NCBI RefSeq assembly: GCF_017309385.1 | Contig: NZ_JAFJMJ010000001.1 | Span: 2,976,001-3,040,000, forward strand | Direction of reading: 5' to 3' | Length of the DNA stretch: 64,000 bases | Origin: Amycolatopsis sp. 195334CR | Lineage (GTDB): Bacteria > Actinomycetota > Actinomycetes > Mycobacteriales > Pseudonocardiaceae | Shown here: positions 17,012 to 26,664 of the stretch, one piece after another | How the letters are laid out: each line of letters begins with the position of its first letter | Numbering within the stretch: the first letter of the stretch is position 1 | Notes under the pieces: model-generated | Seen by the model: only the letters and a program-made list of their open reading frames with translations | What the model was told of the DNA's origin: nothing | Databases searched by the model: none | Position numbers and translations under genes: made by a program

Positions 17012-18087
17012 GCCAGCAGAACCGCGCGTGGACCCGGGAGGCCGTGCGCATCATCGAGGCCGACGCCAACCGCAGCGCCGACACCCACCTCCACGTGTTC
17101 CCGCTGCCCCCGGAGTGGGGCGTCGACCTGTACCTCAAGGACGAGTCGGTGCACCCGACCGGCTCGCTCAAGCACCGGCTGGCCCGGTCGCTGCTGCTGT
17201 ACGGCCTGGTCAACGGCCACATCGGCCCGGACACCGTGCTGATCGAGGCGTCCAGCGGTTCGACCGCGGTGTCCGAGGCGTACTTCGCGCGGATGCTGGG
17301 GCTGGAGTTCGTCACCGTGGTGCCGCGCAAGACCAGCCCGGAGAAGGTCGCGCTGATCGAGTTCTACGGCGGCCGGTGTCACTTCGTCGACGTGCCCGCC
17401 GAGATGTACACCGAGGCCGAGCGCCTGGCGGCCGAGTGCAACGGGCACTACCTCGACCAGTTCACCTACGCCGAGCGCGCGACCGACTGGCGCGGCAACA
17501 ACAACATCGCCGAGTCGGTCTTCGCCCAGCTGCGGGCGGAGCGGCACCCGGTACCGGCGTGGATCGTGGTCGGCGCGGGCACCGGCGGCACCAGCGCGAC
17601 GTTCGGCCGGTACGTCCGCTACCGGCGGCACACCACGAAGATCGCCGTGGTCGACCCGGAGAACTCGTCGTTCTACGGGGCCTGGGAGACCGGTGCGCTC
17701 GACTACGCCACCGGCATGCCGTCCCGGATCGAGGGCATCGGACGGCCGCGGTGTGAACCGTCGTTCGTGCCCAGTGTGATCGACGAGATGTTCCAGGTCC
17801 CGGACGCGGCCTCGCTGGCGGCGATCCGGTTGCTGCGCGAACACACCGGGCACTGGGCGGGCGGCTCGACCGGGACGAGCCTGTACGGGGCGTTCAAGCT
17901 GATCTCGCGCATGGTCTCGGAGGGCCAGGCGGGCAGCGTGGTCACCCTCCTCTGTGACAGCGGCGACCGGTACGCCCACACCTATTACAACGACGACTGG
18001 GTGGAAGCGCAGGGCATGAACCTCGCCCCGCACCGAGCCGCCATGGAGGAGTTCCTGGTCAGCGGCAAGTTCCTCCCCGCCGACTAG
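17008..18087 (+). CDS. PLP-dependent cysteine synthase-fold enzyme, Cds1-like
   Basis: 359 residues of the fold-type II PLP family. The PLP lysine is about 55 in [13 protein letters not shown]; the substrate loop is [13 protein letters not shown], and the phosphate-binding loop is [14 protein letters not shown]. It resembles the M. tuberculosis L-cysteine desulfhydrase Cds1 (Rv3684, from memory), which makes pyruvate, ammonia and sulphide from cysteine, more than CysK. The sequence alone cannot exclude synthase activity. It ends tail to tail with menA; the two stop codons overlap. Confidence 0.85.
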   Translation: MSQQNRAWTREAVRIIEADANRSADTHLHVFPLPPEWGVDLYLKDESVHPTGSLKHRLARSLLLYGLVNGHIGPDTVLIEASSGSTAVSEAYFARMLGLEFVTVVPRKTSPEKVALIEFYGGRCHFVDVPAEMYTEAERLAAECNGHYLDQFTYAERATDWRGNNNIAESVFAQLRAERHPVPAWIVVGAGTGGTSATFGRYVRYRRHTTKIAVVDPENSSFYGAWETGALDYATGMPSRIEGIGRPRCEPSFVPSVIDEMFQVPDAASLAAIRLLREHTGHWAGGSTGTSLYGAFKLISRMVSEGQAGSVVTLLCDSGDRYAHTYYNDDWVEAQGMNLAPHRAAMEEFLVSGKFLPAD

Positions 18088-18959
18088 AGCAGGATCAGCG
18101 CCAGTGCGGTCAGCACGGCCCAAGCCAGCATGGCCAGTCCGGTGTCCTTGAGGGCCGGGATCAGGCCGGGGCCGGTGGCGCCCGAGCGGATGGCGCGCAC
18201 CGGGCGGATCAGCAGCGCGCCGGCCAGGACGCCGATCACCAGCCGCGGGTCGGTCAGGAGGCCGAGCGCGAAGCTCAGCACGAACGGCACGGCGACCAGC
18301 ACCAGGTAGAACCGCCGCGTGCCGTCATCGCCGAGGCGGACGGCCAGGGTGCGCTTCCCGGACGTCACGTCGGTCGGGATGTCGCGCAGGTTGTTCGCGG
18401 TGAGCACCGCGGTGGAGAAGCAGCCGACGGCGACCGCGCACGCCAGCGCCTCCCAGCTGATCCGGCCCGCCTGGATGTACACCGTGCCCAGCACGGCGGC
18501 GAGGCCGAAGAACACGAACACCGCCACCTCGCCGAAGCCGTGGTAGCCGTACGGGCGCCGCCCGCCGGTGTAGAACCAGGCGCCGAGCAGGCACACCGCG
18601 CCCAGCGCGAGCAGCCACCAGTACCCGCTCGCGGCGACCAGCACCAGGCCGAGCACCCCGGCCAGGCCGAGCGAGGCGAGCGCGGCGGCGAGCACCGCCT
18701 TCGGCTTCGCCGTGCCCGAGCCGACCAGCCGCAGCGGGCCGACGCGGTCGGCGTCGGTGCCGCGGATGCCGTCGGAGTAGTCGTTGGCGTAGTTGACGCC
18801 GATGATCAACGCGAGCGCCACGCCCAGCGCGAGCAGCGAACGCCACCACGAGAACGCGCCGAGCGCCGTCGCCGCCCCGATCCCGGCGACCACCGGTGCC
18901 ACCGCGTTCGGCAGCGTCCGCGGCCGCGCCCCCTCGATCCATTCGGTCAGCGTCGCCAT
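18084..18959 (-). CDS. menA: 1,4-dihydroxy-2-naphthoate polyprenyltransferase
   Basis: Attaches the polyprenyl tail to dihydroxynaphthoate in the membrane, giving demethylmenaquinone. The 291-residue protein is a UbiA-fold integral membrane enzyme with about eight helices. The first Asp-rich motif is [17 protein letters not shown] (about 67-83), and the second is [20 protein letters not shown] 18959 gives the usual N-terminus ([16 protein letters not shown]); an in-frame ATG at 18968 is possible. Its tail probably comes from a prenyl synthase such as the one at 59352. Confidence 0.95.
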   Translation of the reverse strand: MATLTEWIEGARPRTLPNAVAPVVAGIGAATALGAFSWWRSLLALGVALALIIGVNYANDYSDGIRGTDADRVGPLRLVGSGTAKPKAVLAAALASLGLAGVLGLVLVAASGYWWLLALGAVCLLGAWFYTGGRRPYGYHGFGEVAVFVFFGLAAVLGTVYIQAGRISWEALACAVAVGCFSTAVLTANNLRDIPTDVTSGKRTLAVRLGDDGTRRFYLVLVAVPFVLSFALGLLTDPRLVIGVLAGALLIRPVRAIRSGATGPGLIPALKDTGLAMLAWAVLTALALILL

Positions 18960-19017
18960 ACCGATCATTCTGGTCACCGGCGCCACGCCCCGATCAGCAG
19001 GGGTGGCCCCGCCCGCC

Positions 19018-19078
19018 GAATGCTATGAGTGGGGCATTACTTGCATTCAACGCAAGTAATGCCCCACTCATAGCATTC
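19018..19078. repeat. Palindromic repeat copy 1 (27-bp arms), 3' end of the secreted-protein gene
   Basis: Arms 19018-19044 and 19052-19078 are perfect reverse complements around the 7-nt loop ATTCAAC. The core reads GCTATGAGTGGGGCATTACT. The same element recurs at 24028-24088 and 48463-48517. Here it starts 8 nt beyond the stop of the minus-strand gene 19087-20202 and lies 58 nt upstream of menA, so it would insulate menA. A terminator role is inferred; there is no T-run. Confidence 0.85.
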
Positions 19079-19086
19079 AATCCGGG

Positions 19087-20202
19087 TCAGCAGGGGGGCG
19101 GTGGTTGCGCCAGCCGGACGTAGGCGCCCGACACGTACATCCCCTCCGCCAGCCGGTACCAGCGGTCCGAGGTGCCTTCGGTGCCCGGCACCGATTCGCC
19201 CGCGGCGAAGCAGTCGATCCGGATCTGCGCGTGCCGCGCCGCCAGGCCCACCTGCCGCTCGCCGCTGTTCGGGCCGGTCCGCACGTTCAGCGAGTCCAGC
19301 GAGGTCACCGTGCCCCACGGCCCACCGCCGGTCCACTGGTAGGTCACGTTCACCCAGGCGTTGTTCTTCAGCTTCAGCCCGTCCCAGAACGTGCCGTCGG
19401 CCAGGTCGATGCCCGCCGGGTTCGCCACCTTCCGGCCGAACTGGTCCTTCCCGCCGTTGTGCCCGTGCTCGTACGCCGCCTGCGCCTGCGGCAGGCCGCG
19501 CGGCAGCTCACCCCAGCTCAGCCGCTCGACGCTCCAGTAGTCGTCCTTGATGTTCCACGGCCCGACGTCCCACACCGGCGCCCATTCGCACCGCGCGTGG
19601 TCCGCCGTGCACACCTTGACCGAGTAGTTGCCCTGCCCCTTCCCGGCCAGCCCGCGCCGCGAGGGCAGGGCCACGAAGTGGTCGCGCTGCACGATCTTGT
19701 GCCCGTTCGCGGTGGTCCCGCCGACCAGGCCCTCCCGGGTGGCGAACACCCGGTACGTCGCGGCGAGCGTCGGATCGGCGACCTCGACCCCGGCCCGCCA
19801 CGCGGTCAGCCCCACCGGCCCGACCGCCATGCCGACCGGCCCGGTCAGCACCAGCCGGGCCTGCACCGAACGGGTCGCGCCGGGCAGCGCGGTCGGCGCG
19901 CCCGGCACCGCCTCGACCCATTCGGTCCACCGCCCGTCCGGGCGTTGCCCCCGCAGGTCGACCGCGAGGCCGGGGACGTCGTGCTCCGCCCGCACGGTGT
20001 CCACTTCGGACTCCAGTTGCCTGGCGGGCAGTTCCTCGATGCTCAACGGTGCGGCGCTGGCCGGCGTGCCCGGCACGGGGTCGATCCGGCCTCGTGGCGG
20101 CTCGACCGTCCAGCTCACCGGTCCGGTGGCGAAGGCGGGGGTGGTCAGGGCGGTCAGGGCGAGCAGCACGCACAGGGTGACCGCCCGGATTCTCTTGATC
20201 AC
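19087..20202 (-). CDS. Secreted protein with C-terminal SH3-like region
   Basis: 371 residues with a Sec signal peptide (MIKRIRAVTLCVLLALTALT, cleavage after about TPAFA). The N-terminal half (about 30-170) is beta-rich and includes GRWTEWVEAVPG. The middle has a module rich in aromatic residues (CEWAPVWDVGPWNIKDDYWS, then HGHNGGKDQFGRKV) that I recall from other secreted actinobacterial proteins. The end looks like a bacterial SH3 domain (SLNVRTGPNSGERQVG). It may bind the cell wall or a peptidoglycan-related ligand. No catalytic motif was recognised, so the role is unknown. Confidence 0.78.
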   Translation of the reverse strand: MIKRIRAVTLCVLLALTALTTPAFATGPVSWTVEPPRGRIDPVPGTPASAAPLSIEELPARQLESEVDTVRAEHDVPGLAVDLRGQRPDGRWTEWVEAVPGAPTALPGATRSVQARLVLTGPVGMAVGPVGLTAWRAGVEVADPTLAATYRVFATREGLVGGTTANGHKIVQRDHFVALPSRRGLAGKGQGNYSVKVCTADHARCEWAPVWDVGPWNIKDDYWSVERLSWGELPRGLPQAQAAYEHGHNGGKDQFGRKVANPAGIDLADGTFWDGLKLKNNAWVNVTYQWTGGGPWGTVTSLDSLNVRTGPNSGERQVGLAARHAQIRIDCFAAGESVPGTEGTSDRWYRLAEGMYVSGAYVRLAQPPPPC

Positions 20203-20210
20203 GGAACGCC

Positions 20211-20239
20211 AGCCAAAGGCACGCTGCGTGATCTGTCAA
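20211..20239 (-). promoter_or_regulatory. Putative sigma-70-type promoter of the secreted-protein gene
   Basis: On the minus strand TTGACA (20234-20239) is followed after 17 nt by TTGGCT (20211-20216), and the GTG start is 8 nt further on. The -35 is consensus and the -10 is poor. The layout suits a leaderless transcript. Confidence 0.4.
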
Positions 20240-20258
20240 TCAACCATGCCCGACCGTG

Positions 20259-21374
20259 TCACCCCTGTTCAAAAAGCCCGCGGACCCCGCTACGGTCCAC
20301 CTTGCCCGGCCCCCGCAGCGGCAGTTCGGCCAGCGCCAGCACCCGCTTCGGCACCGCCGCGGCACCCGCTTCCGCGCGGACCGCCGCCCGCAGTTCGTCC
20401 TCCGGAAGACGGTCACCCGCGAGCACCACCGCGGCCACCACGGCCTCGCCCCACTCCGGGTCCGGCACGCCGACCACGCACGCCGCCCGCACCGCCGGAT
20501 GCGCCAGCAGCACCCTCTCCACCGCGGCCGCGGGCACCTTCACCCCGCCGGTGTTGATCACGTCGTCGGCCCGGCCGAGCACCGCCAACCGCCCGCCGTC
20601 GAACCGGCCGAGGTCGCTGGTGCGGAACCAACCATCCACAAAGGACTCGGAGGTCAGCTCCGGGTTCAGCCGATACCCGTGTGCCAGCACGGATCCGGCG
20701 ATCTCCACCCGGCCACCGTCCCCGATGCGGATGTCCACTCCGGACAGTGGGACACCGCGGTAGACGCAACCGCTGGCGGTCTCGCTCATGCCGTACGCGG
20801 GCACGGCGGTGATCCCCGCCGAAGCCGCGCGCTCGGCGAGCCCGGGGTCCAGCGCCGCCCCGCCGAGCACGATCGCGTCCAGCTTGGCGACCTCGCGGGT
20901 CACCTCCGGCCCCGCGTCCACCAGCCGTGACAACTGCGTCGGCACCAGCGCGCTGTAGTGCGGCCCCGGCTGCCGGACCAGCTCACGCACCCCCTCGGCG
21001 AAGTCCGCCGCCCGGAACCCCGCGCGCGAGTCGAGCACCACCGGCGAGGTCCTGGCGAGCATCGAGCGCACCAGCACCTGGAGCCCGCCGATGTACTGCG
21101 GTGGTGTCGCGAGGAGCCAGCGGCCCGGGCCGCCGAGCCGCTCGTGGGTGGCCGTCGCGGACGCCCGGAGCGCGGCCGCGGACAGCAGCACCCCCTTCGG
21201 CGCCCCGGTCGAACCCGAGGTCGCGATGATCACCGCGGTGCCGTCCTCGACCGGCAGGTCCGGCCGCATGGCTTCGGCCAGCGCGGGGTCGCCGACCGGC
21301 AGCACCGCCGGACCGCCGTCCAGTGCCGCCGCCAGCGCCCCCGGCAGCTCCGCGAAGTCGGTGACGACCCGCAT
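20259..21374 (-). CDS. menE: o-Succinylbenzoate-CoA ligase
   Basis: Activates o-succinylbenzoate to its CoA ester in menaquinone synthesis. At 371 residues it is a short member of the acyl-adenylate family, as usual for actinobacterial MenE. It has the AMP loop IIATSGSTGAPKGVLLS (about 49-65), YGMSETASGCVYRG, TSDLGRFDGGRLAVLGRADD and the C-terminal catalytic lysine in RGPGKVDR. The ATG at 21374 overlaps the menB stop by 1 nt (TGATG). A longer open frame upstream is the menB reading in another frame and is rejected. Confidence 0.94.
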   Translation of the reverse strand: MRVVTDFAELPGALAAALDGGPAVLPVGDPALAEAMRPDLPVEDGTAVIIATSGSTGAPKGVLLSAAALRASATATHERLGGPGRWLLATPPQYIGGLQVLVRSMLARTSPVVLDSRAGFRAADFAEGVRELVRQPGPHYSALVPTQLSRLVDAGPEVTREVAKLDAIVLGGAALDPGLAERAASAGITAVPAYGMSETASGCVYRGVPLSGVDIRIGDGGRVEIAGSVLAHGYRLNPELTSESFVDGWFRTSDLGRFDGGRLAVLGRADDVINTGGVKVPAAAVERVLLAHPAVRAACVVGVPDPEWGEAVVAAVVLAGDRLPEDELRAAVRAEAGAAAVPKRVLALAELPLRGPGKVDRSGVRGLFEQG

Positions 21375-22297
21375 CAGTAGTAGTACGGGTAGCCGGACCA
21401 GTCCGGGTCGCGCTTCTGCAGGAAGGCGTCGCGGCCCTCGACCGCCTCGTCCTGCATGTACGCCAGCCGGGTGGTTTCGCCGGCGAACAGCTGCTGGCCG
21501 ACCAGGCCGTCGTCGATCAGGTTGAACGCGTACTTGAGCATGCGCTGCGCGGTCGGCGACTTGCCGTTGATCTCCCACGCCCAGCGCAGCGCCTCGGCCT
21601 CCAGCTCGGCGTGCGGGACCACCGCGTTGACCGCGCCCATGGCGTTCATCTGCTCGGCGGTGTAGGACCGGCCGAGGAAGAAGATCTCGCGGGCGAACTT
21701 CTGCCCGACCTGCCGGGCGAGGTAGGCCGAGCCGTACCCGCCGTCGAACGAGCCGACGTCGGAGTCGGTCTGCTTGAACCGCGCGTGCTCGGCCGAGGCC
21801 AGCGTGAGATCGCACACCACGTGCAGCGAGTGCCCGCCGCCCGCCGCCCAGCCCGGCACCACCGCGACCACGACTTTCGGCATGAACCGGATCAGCCGCT
21901 GCACCTCCAGGATGTGCAGCCGGCCGGCCCGCGCGGGGTCCACCGTGTCGGAGGTCTCCCCGTCCGCGTACTGATACCCGGACCGACCGCGAATACGCTG
22001 GTCACCACCGGAGCAGAACGCCCAGCCGCCGTCACGGGACGACGGGCCGTTGCCGGTGAGCAGCACACAGCCGACGTCCGAGCTCATCCGCGCGTGGTCG
22101 AGCGCCCGGTACAGCTCGTCGACGGTGTGCGGCCGGAAGGCGTTGCGGACGTCCGGCCGGTCGAAAGCCACCCGGACGACGCGTTTGCCGGAGCGGCTCT
22201 CCGTGGAACGGTGGTAGGTGATGTCGGTGAAGTCGAAACCTTCGACCTCGGACCACGAGGCGGGGTCGAACAGCTCGGAAACTTGGGCGTCACTCAC
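21374..22297 (-). CDS. menB: 1,4-Dihydroxy-2-naphthoyl-CoA synthase
   Basis: A crotonase-fold enzyme that closes the second ring from o-succinylbenzoyl-CoA. It is nearly collinear with mycobacterial MenB: DGGWAFCSGGDQRIRGRSGY (oxyanion region), PGWAAGGGHSLHVVCDL, QTDSDVGSFDGGYGS and a C-terminus ending DWSGYPYYY. I place the start at GTG 22297 (307 residues) because a TATTCT box lies 7 nt upstream, which fits a leaderless mRNA. An ATG at 22324 would add 9 residues. menE follows with a 1-nt overlap; menD is divergent. Confidence 0.95.
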   Translation of the reverse strand: MSDAQVSELFDPASWSEVEGFDFTDITYHRSTESRSGKRVVRVAFDRPDVRNAFRPHTVDELYRALDHARMSSDVGCVLLTGNGPSSRDGGWAFCSGGDQRIRGRSGYQYADGETSDTVDPARAGRLHILEVQRLIRFMPKVVVAVVPGWAAGGGHSLHVVCDLTLASAEHARFKQTDSDVGSFDGGYGSAYLARQVGQKFAREIFFLGRSYTAEQMNAMGAVNAVVPHAELEAEALRWAWEINGKSPTAQRMLKYAFNLIDDGLVGQQLFAGETTRLAYMQDEAVEGRDAFLQKRDPDWSGYPYYY

Positions 22298-22304
22298 GCC
22301 TGGG

Positions 22305-22310
22305 AGAATA
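22305..22310 (-). promoter_or_regulatory. Putative -10 box, leaderless menB-menE transcript
   Basis: TATTCT on the minus strand, 7 nt before GTG 22297, in the 57-bp gap between the divergent menB and menD genes. This box decides my menB start choice: a start at ATG 22324 would place it inside the coding sequence. Confidence 0.5.
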
Positions 22311-22354
22311 GGACCTATGGCCATGAGCGCGGAGGACCTGCCGGGGGACGCCCG

Positions 22355-24019
22355 GTGAACCCGTCGACCGCGCAGGCCAGGGTGATCGTGGACGAGCTGA
22401 TCCGCAACACCGTTTCGCACGTCGTGCTCTGCCCCGGCTCCCGCAACGCCCCGCTCTCGCTCGCGCTCTACGACGCGGCCTCGGCGGGCAAGCTGCGGCT
22501 GCACGTCCGGATCGACGAGCGCAGCGCCGCCTTCCTGGCGCTCGGCATCGCCGCCCGCACCGGCCGCCCGGTGGCCGTGCTGTGCACCTCGGGCACCGCC
22601 GCCTCGAACTTCCACCCGGCCGTGCTCGAAGCCGACCGCGCCGGCGTGCCGCTGATCGTGCTCACCGCCGATCGCCCGCCGGAACTGCGCGCGGCGGGCG
22701 CCAACCAGGTCATCGACCAGCGCCGCCTCTACGGCGACGCGGTCCGCTACGGCGACGAGCTGGCCGTCGCCGAACGCCGCGCCGGGCAGAACTCGTACTG
22801 GCGCAGCCAGGTCTGCCGGGCCTGGAACGCGGCCTACGGCGAGTGGCGCAGCGGGCCGGTCCACCTGAACATCCCGTTCCGCGAGCCGCTGGTCCCCGAC
22901 GAGGAGGACGGCGAGTGGTACGAGTCGCTGGAGGGCCGCCCCGGCGGTGCCCGGTGGACCGAGCTGCCCGACTTCGGCGCGCTGCCCGCGTTCGTGGTGC
23001 CGTCCGCGCGGCACGGCCTGGTCATCGCCTGCGACACCGGGGTCGGCGCGGCCAGCGAGTGGGCTGAGCAGCACGGCTGGCCGGTGGTCTCGGAGACCGG
23101 CGGCATCGGGCTGACCGGGTCGACCGCGATCGGCGCCGGTGCCTGGCTGCTCGGCGTGCCGGAGTTCATCGAGAAGCACAAGCCGGAGCAGGTGCTCTGC
23201 CTCGGCAGGCCGACGGTGTTCCGGCAGGTCCAGGCGCTGCTCTCGGACGCCGACGTGGAGGTGCTGCTGGTCCGGCCGGATTCGGACTGGCCCGCGCCCG
23301 CGCACAACGTCCGGCAGGTGGGCCAGTGGTTCGCCGAGCCGACCAAGCCCGCCGACCCGGAGTGGCTGGCGAGCTGGCAGCGCGCGGACGCGGCGGCGAA
23401 GGCCGCGGTCCGCGAGGCGCTGGCCGAGGAGCCGTGGCCGACCGGGCTGCGACTGGCCGCCGAGCTGGTCGAGGCGCTGCCCGAGGACGCGATGCTGGTG
23501 GTCGGCCCGTCGAACCCGACGCGGGACGTGGCGCTGGCCGGCGGCATGCGGCCGGACGTGCTGGTGCACCGCAACCGCGGGGTGGCCGGCATCGACGGCG
23601 CGGTGTCCACCGCGATCGGCGCCGCCAGCGTGCACAAGGGACCGTCGTACGCGCTGCTCGGCGACCTGACCTTCCTGCACGACATCAACGGCCTGCTCAC
23701 CGGGCCCGCGGAGTACCGGCCGGACCTGACCATCGTGGTGCTGAACGACGACGGCGGGGGCATCTTCACCCTGCTGGAGCAGGGCGCGCCGGAGCACAGC
23801 GCCGGGTTCGAGCGGGTGTTCGGCACACCGCACGGGGCGGACCTGGGCGCGCTGTGCGCCGGGTACCGCGTGCCGCACGTGGTGGCCGAGACGCTGACCG
23901 AGTTCCGGGCGGCCCTGCGCCCGGCGCCGGGGCTGCGGGTGATCGAGGTGCGGGTCGACCGGGCCCGGCACCGCGACCTGCACGCCCGCCTGCGCGCCGC
24001 GGTCTCCGCCTCGGTCTGA
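22355..24019 (+). CDS. menD: SEPHCHC synthase
   Basis: Thiamine-diphosphate enzyme joining isochorismate and 2-oxoglutarate, the first committed step to menaquinone. The 554 residues have family length. Motifs include VLCPGSRNAPLSLAL (about 24-38), DERSAAFLALGIA, the activating Glu region, NRGVAGIDGAVSTAIG and the ThDP/Mg loop LGDLTFLHDINGL with VVLNDDGGGIF. GTG 22355 is preceded by GGGGGAC 6 nt upstream. It is divergent from menB and is followed directly by palindromic repeat copy 2. menC and menH were not found in the window. Confidence 0.96.
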   Translation: MNPSTAQARVIVDELIRNTVSHVVLCPGSRNAPLSLALYDAASAGKLRLHVRIDERSAAFLALGIAARTGRPVAVLCTSGTAASNFHPAVLEADRAGVPLIVLTADRPPELRAAGANQVIDQRRLYGDAVRYGDELAVAERRAGQNSYWRSQVCRAWNAAYGEWRSGPVHLNIPFREPLVPDEEDGEWYESLEGRPGGARWTELPDFGALPAFVVPSARHGLVIACDTGVGAASEWAEQHGWPVVSETGGIGLTGSTAIGAGAWLLGVPEFIEKHKPEQVLCLGRPTVFRQVQALLSDADVEVLLVRPDSDWPAPAHNVRQVGQWFAEPTKPADPEWLASWQRADAAAKAAVREALAEEPWPTGLRLAAELVEALPEDAMLVVGPSNPTRDVALAGGMRPDVLVHRNRGVAGIDGAVSTAIGAASVHKGPSYALLGDLTFLHDINGLLTGPAEYRPDLTIVVLNDDGGGIFTLLEQGAPEHSAGFERVFGTPHGADLGALCAGYRVPHVVAETLTEFRAALRPAPGLRVIEVRVDRARHRDLHARLRAAVSASV

Positions 24020-24027
24020 CCCCGGTT

Positions 24028-24088
24028 CATTGCTATGAGTGGGGCATTACTTGCATTCAACGCAAGTAATGCCCCACTCATAGCAATG
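24028..24088. repeat. Palindromic repeat copy 2 (27-bp arms) between convergent menD and pxpA
   Basis: Arms 24028-24054 and 24062-24088 are perfect reverse complements around ATTCAAC. The core of 24 bases per arm and the loop are identical to copy 1. It fills the 71-bp gap between the menD stop (8 nt before) and the pxpA stop (2 nt after), the ideal position for a two-way terminator. Confidence 0.85.
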
Positions 24089-24090
24089 GG

Positions 24091-24846
24091 TCAGCCCGCG
24101 AAAGCGCGCGGGCGGATGCCTGCCGATTCCAGGGCGGCCCGGACCGCGCGCGCGATGTCCACCGCGCCCGGCGTGTCCCCGTGCACGCAGATCGAGCGGG
24201 CTCCGACGGTCACCGTGGAGCCGTCGATGGCGGTGATCCGCCCGTGCGTGGCCAGGTCGACGCAGCGCGCGGCGATGGCCGAGGCGTCGTGCAGCACCGC
24301 GCCCGGTTCCCGCCGCGAGACCAGGTGGCCGTCCGGCGTGTAGGCCCGGTCCGCGAACGCCTCGGTCACCGTGGGCAGCCCGGCGGCTTCCGCGGCCGAA
24401 AGCAGGGCGGAGCCCGGCAGGCCCAGCACCGGCAGCGAGCCGTACCGGCGCACGCCCTCGGCGACCCCCTCGGCCTGCGCCGCGTCGGTCACCACGGTGT
24501 TGTAGAGCGCTCCATGCGGCTTCACGTACGCGACCCGCGTCCCGGCCGCGCGCGCGAAGGCGTCCAGTGCGCCGATCTGGTAGGTGATCTCGTCCGCGAG
24601 CCGGTCCGGCGGCACGTCCATCCGCTGCCTGCCGAACCCCGCGAGGTCCCGATAGGACACCTGCGCGCCGATCACCACCCCGGACCTGGCCGCCCGGTCG
24701 CAGGTGGCGCGCATGATGGTCGGGTCACCGGCGTGGAAGCCGCACGCGACGTTCGCGCTGGTCACCACGTCCAGCAGGGCCTCGTCGTCGCCGAGGGTCC
24801 AGATGCCGAAGCCCTCGCCGAGATCACTGTTCAGGTCGACCGTCAA
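24091..24846 (-). CDS. pxpA: 5-oxoprolinase subunit PxpA (LamB/YcsF family)
   Basis: 251 residues with the family hallmarks [11 protein letters not shown] at the N-terminus, [11 protein letters not shown] (about 32-42) and VKPHGALYN (about 107-115), ending in an ICVHGD-containing strand. PxpA acts with PxpB and PxpC to open pyroglutamate to glutamate with ATP; those partners are not adjacent here. The start is set at TTG 24846, with CGGGAA 2-8 nt upstream on the minus strand, because no ATG or GTG occurs in frame before the conserved N-terminus. Start confidence is modest and family confidence high. Confidence 0.9.
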   Translation of the reverse strand: MTVDLNSDLGEGFGIWTLGDDEALLDVVTSANVACGFHAGDPTIMRATCDRAARSGVVIGAQVSYRDLAGFGRQRMDVPPDRLADEITYQIGALDAFARAAGTRVAYVKPHGALYNTVVTDAAQAEGVAEGVRRYGSLPVLGLPGSALLSAAEAAGLPTVTEAFADRAYTPDGHLVSRREPGAVLHDASAIAARCVDLATHGRITAIDGSTVTVGARSICVHGDTPGAVDIARAVRAALESAGIRPRAFAG

Positions 24847-24960
24847 ATTCCCGGTTGGACCGTTCTCAGCAGGCAAGACCCTCCTTTTGGTTGTTCCTCG
24901 GGCCCAGCCGCGGCGATAGGTTCGCCCAAGCTCGAGCCATGGACACTTGGGAGGGTATAG

Positions 24961-26532
24961 ATGCGCCTGAGAACTCGCGCGGGAGCCGGTGCGGTGGCCA
25001 CCGGCCTCGCCTCGATCCTGCTGGCCACCTCGGCCAGCGCCGCCCCGGCGCCCGGTGCGCCAGGGGCCGGGGATCCCTACTACCCGGGTGCCGGCAACGG
25101 TGGTTACGACGTCCAGCACTACGACATCAGGCTGACCTACCAGCCGGCCACCGACCAGCTGTCCGGGCAGACGACCATCCTGGCCACCACCACGCAGGAG
25201 CTGTCGTCGCTGAACCTGGACTTCGCGCTCAAGGTCAGCTCGGTGCGGGTGAACAACGCGCCCGCGCAGTTCAGCAAGGACCCGAAGGACGCCAGCGAGC
25301 TGGTGGTGAAGCCGGCCAAGCCGCTGGCGAAGAACCAGTTCGTCACCATCGTGGTCAGCTACGCCGACACCCCGTCCAAGGTGGTCGTCGACGGTGCGAC
25401 GGCCTGGCGCAAGACGCCGACCGGCGCCGAAGTGGTGGACGAGCCGTTCAGCTCGGAGTGGTGGTACCCGGCCAACGACCACCCCACCGACAAGGCCACC
25501 TTCGACGTCTCCGTCGAGGTCCCCGACGCGGTCTCCGCCATCACCAACGGCACCCTGGTGCGCAAGACCAAGCAGCGCACCGGCTGGACGCGGTGGAACT
25601 GGCGCAGCACCCAGCCGCAGGCCAGCTACCTCGCCTTCCTCGCCGTCGGCGGGTTCGAGGTGCTCCAGTCGACCACGCCGAGCGGGCAGCCGTTCCTGTC
25701 CGCCTACGACCCGGCGCTGGGCGCCGCGCTGCCCGCCGCGAAGGCCAGCATCGAGCGCACGCCCGAGGTCACCGAGTTCCTCGCCACCCAGTTCGGGCCC
25801 TACCCGTTCGAGGCGCAGGGCGGGGTGGCGTCCAACGCGATCGGCTTCGCGCTGGAGAACCAGACGCGCTCGGTCTACGGCAACAGCTTCTGGCGCAACG
25901 GCTCGAACACCTCGGTGGTCGCGCACGAGGTGGCGCACCAGTGGTTCGGCGACTCGGTGTCGCTCGGCAAGTGGAGCGACATCTGGCTGAACGAGGGCTT
26001 CGCCAGCTACGCGGAGTTCCTGTGGTCGGAGAGCATCGGCGAGGGCACGGCCGACGAGCTGGCCGAGTACCTGTACAACTCCTACCCGGCGGACAGCCCG
26101 TTCTGGCAGGTCAAGCCCGGTGACCCGGGGGCGGACAAGCAGTTCGACGCGGCCGTCTACGACCGCGGTGCGCTGACCGTGCACGCGCTGCGCAAGGCCG
26201 TCGGCGACGAGAGCTTCTTCAAGATCCTGCAGACCTGGCAGGCGCAGAAGAAGGGCACGCACGCCACGATTCCGGAGTTCATCGCGCTGTCGGAGAAGAT
26301 CTCCGGGAAGCCGCTGTACGACCTGTTCCAGACCTGGCTGTACACCCCGGGGCGCCCGGAGTTCAGCCCGACCGGACAGCCGTCGGCGGTCTCGGCGGCG
26401 ACCGTGGCCCGCGCGGCCGACGGTGCGCCCGCCGAGCCGAAGTCGTGGTCGAAGATCAGGCTCACGCACGCCGAACTGGCGGAGCACGGGCACGGCCACG
26501 ACCACGGCACGGAAGCCGGGCGGGACTACTAG
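24961..26532 (+). CDS. Secreted M1-family metallopeptidase
   Basis: 523 residues with a signal peptide ([20 protein letters not shown], cleavage near ASA). The zinc site is HEVAHQW (His322, Glu323, His326) plus Glu345 in WLNEGFASY, the HExxH-x18-E gluzincin pattern; the aminopeptidase exopeptidase loop is replaced by [15 protein letters not shown]. It is shorter than cytosolic PepN (about 850 residues) and lacks the large C-terminal domain, as in many secreted actinobacterial forms. The C-terminus is His-rich (HGHGHDHG). GGGAGGG sits 7 nt before the ATG. It is divergent from pxpA. Confidence 0.92.
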   Translation: MRLRTRAGAGAVATGLASILLATSASAAPAPGAPGAGDPYYPGAGNGGYDVQHYDIRLTYQPATDQLSGQTTILATTTQELSSLNLDFALKVSSVRVNNAPAQFSKDPKDASELVVKPAKPLAKNQFVTIVVSYADTPSKVVVDGATAWRKTPTGAEVVDEPFSSEWWYPANDHPTDKATFDVSVEVPDAVSAITNGTLVRKTKQRTGWTRWNWRSTQPQASYLAFLAVGGFEVLQSTTPSGQPFLSAYDPALGAALPAAKASIERTPEVTEFLATQFGPYPFEAQGGVASNAIGFALENQTRSVYGNSFWRNGSNTSVVAHEVAHQWFGDSVSLGKWSDIWLNEGFASYAEFLWSESIGEGTADELAEYLYNSYPADSPFWQVKPGDPGADKQFDAAVYDRGALTVHALRKAVGDESFFKILQTWQAQKKGTHATIPEFIALSEKISGKPLYDLFQTWLYTPGRPEFSPTGQPSAVSAATVARAADGAPAEPKSWSKIRLTHAELAEHGHGHDHGTEAGRDY

Positions 26533-26544
26533 CGTCCGCACCAT

Positions 26545-26572
26545 GGCTGGTCGGGTGCACGCCCGACCAGCC
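26545..26572. terminator. 11-bp hairpin after the M1 peptidase gene
   Basis: GGCTGGTCGGG (26545-26555) pairs perfectly with CCCGACCAGCC (26562-26572) around a 6-nt loop, 12 nt after the stop. It is a GC-rich stem without a T-run and is a likely terminator. Confidence 0.6.
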
Positions 26573-26599
26573 CGCGGGCTTCCGCGTGACTGGACCGAG

Positions 26600-26648
26600 C
26601 CCGGGCTCGTGGGTGTTGGCGCGACCTGCCACGCCCACGAGGCCCGGG
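26600..26648. terminator. Second long hairpin, between the peptidase and DUF3592 genes
   Basis: CCCGGGCTCGTGGG (26600-26613) pairs with 26634-26648 with a single 1-nt bulge around a 20-nt loop. It ends 4 nt before the proposed -10 box of the next gene, so it may be a tandem terminator or an operator-like dyad. Together with the preceding stem it fills most of the 132-bp gap. Confidence 0.5.
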
Positions 26649-26652
26649 TGGC

Positions 26653-26658
26653 TAGGGT
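26653..26658 (+). promoter_or_regulatory. Putative -10 box, leaderless DUF3592 gene
   Basis: TAGGGT lies 6 nt before ATG 26665; no ribosome site is present. Confidence 0.45.
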
Positions 26659-26664
26659 GTCCCC

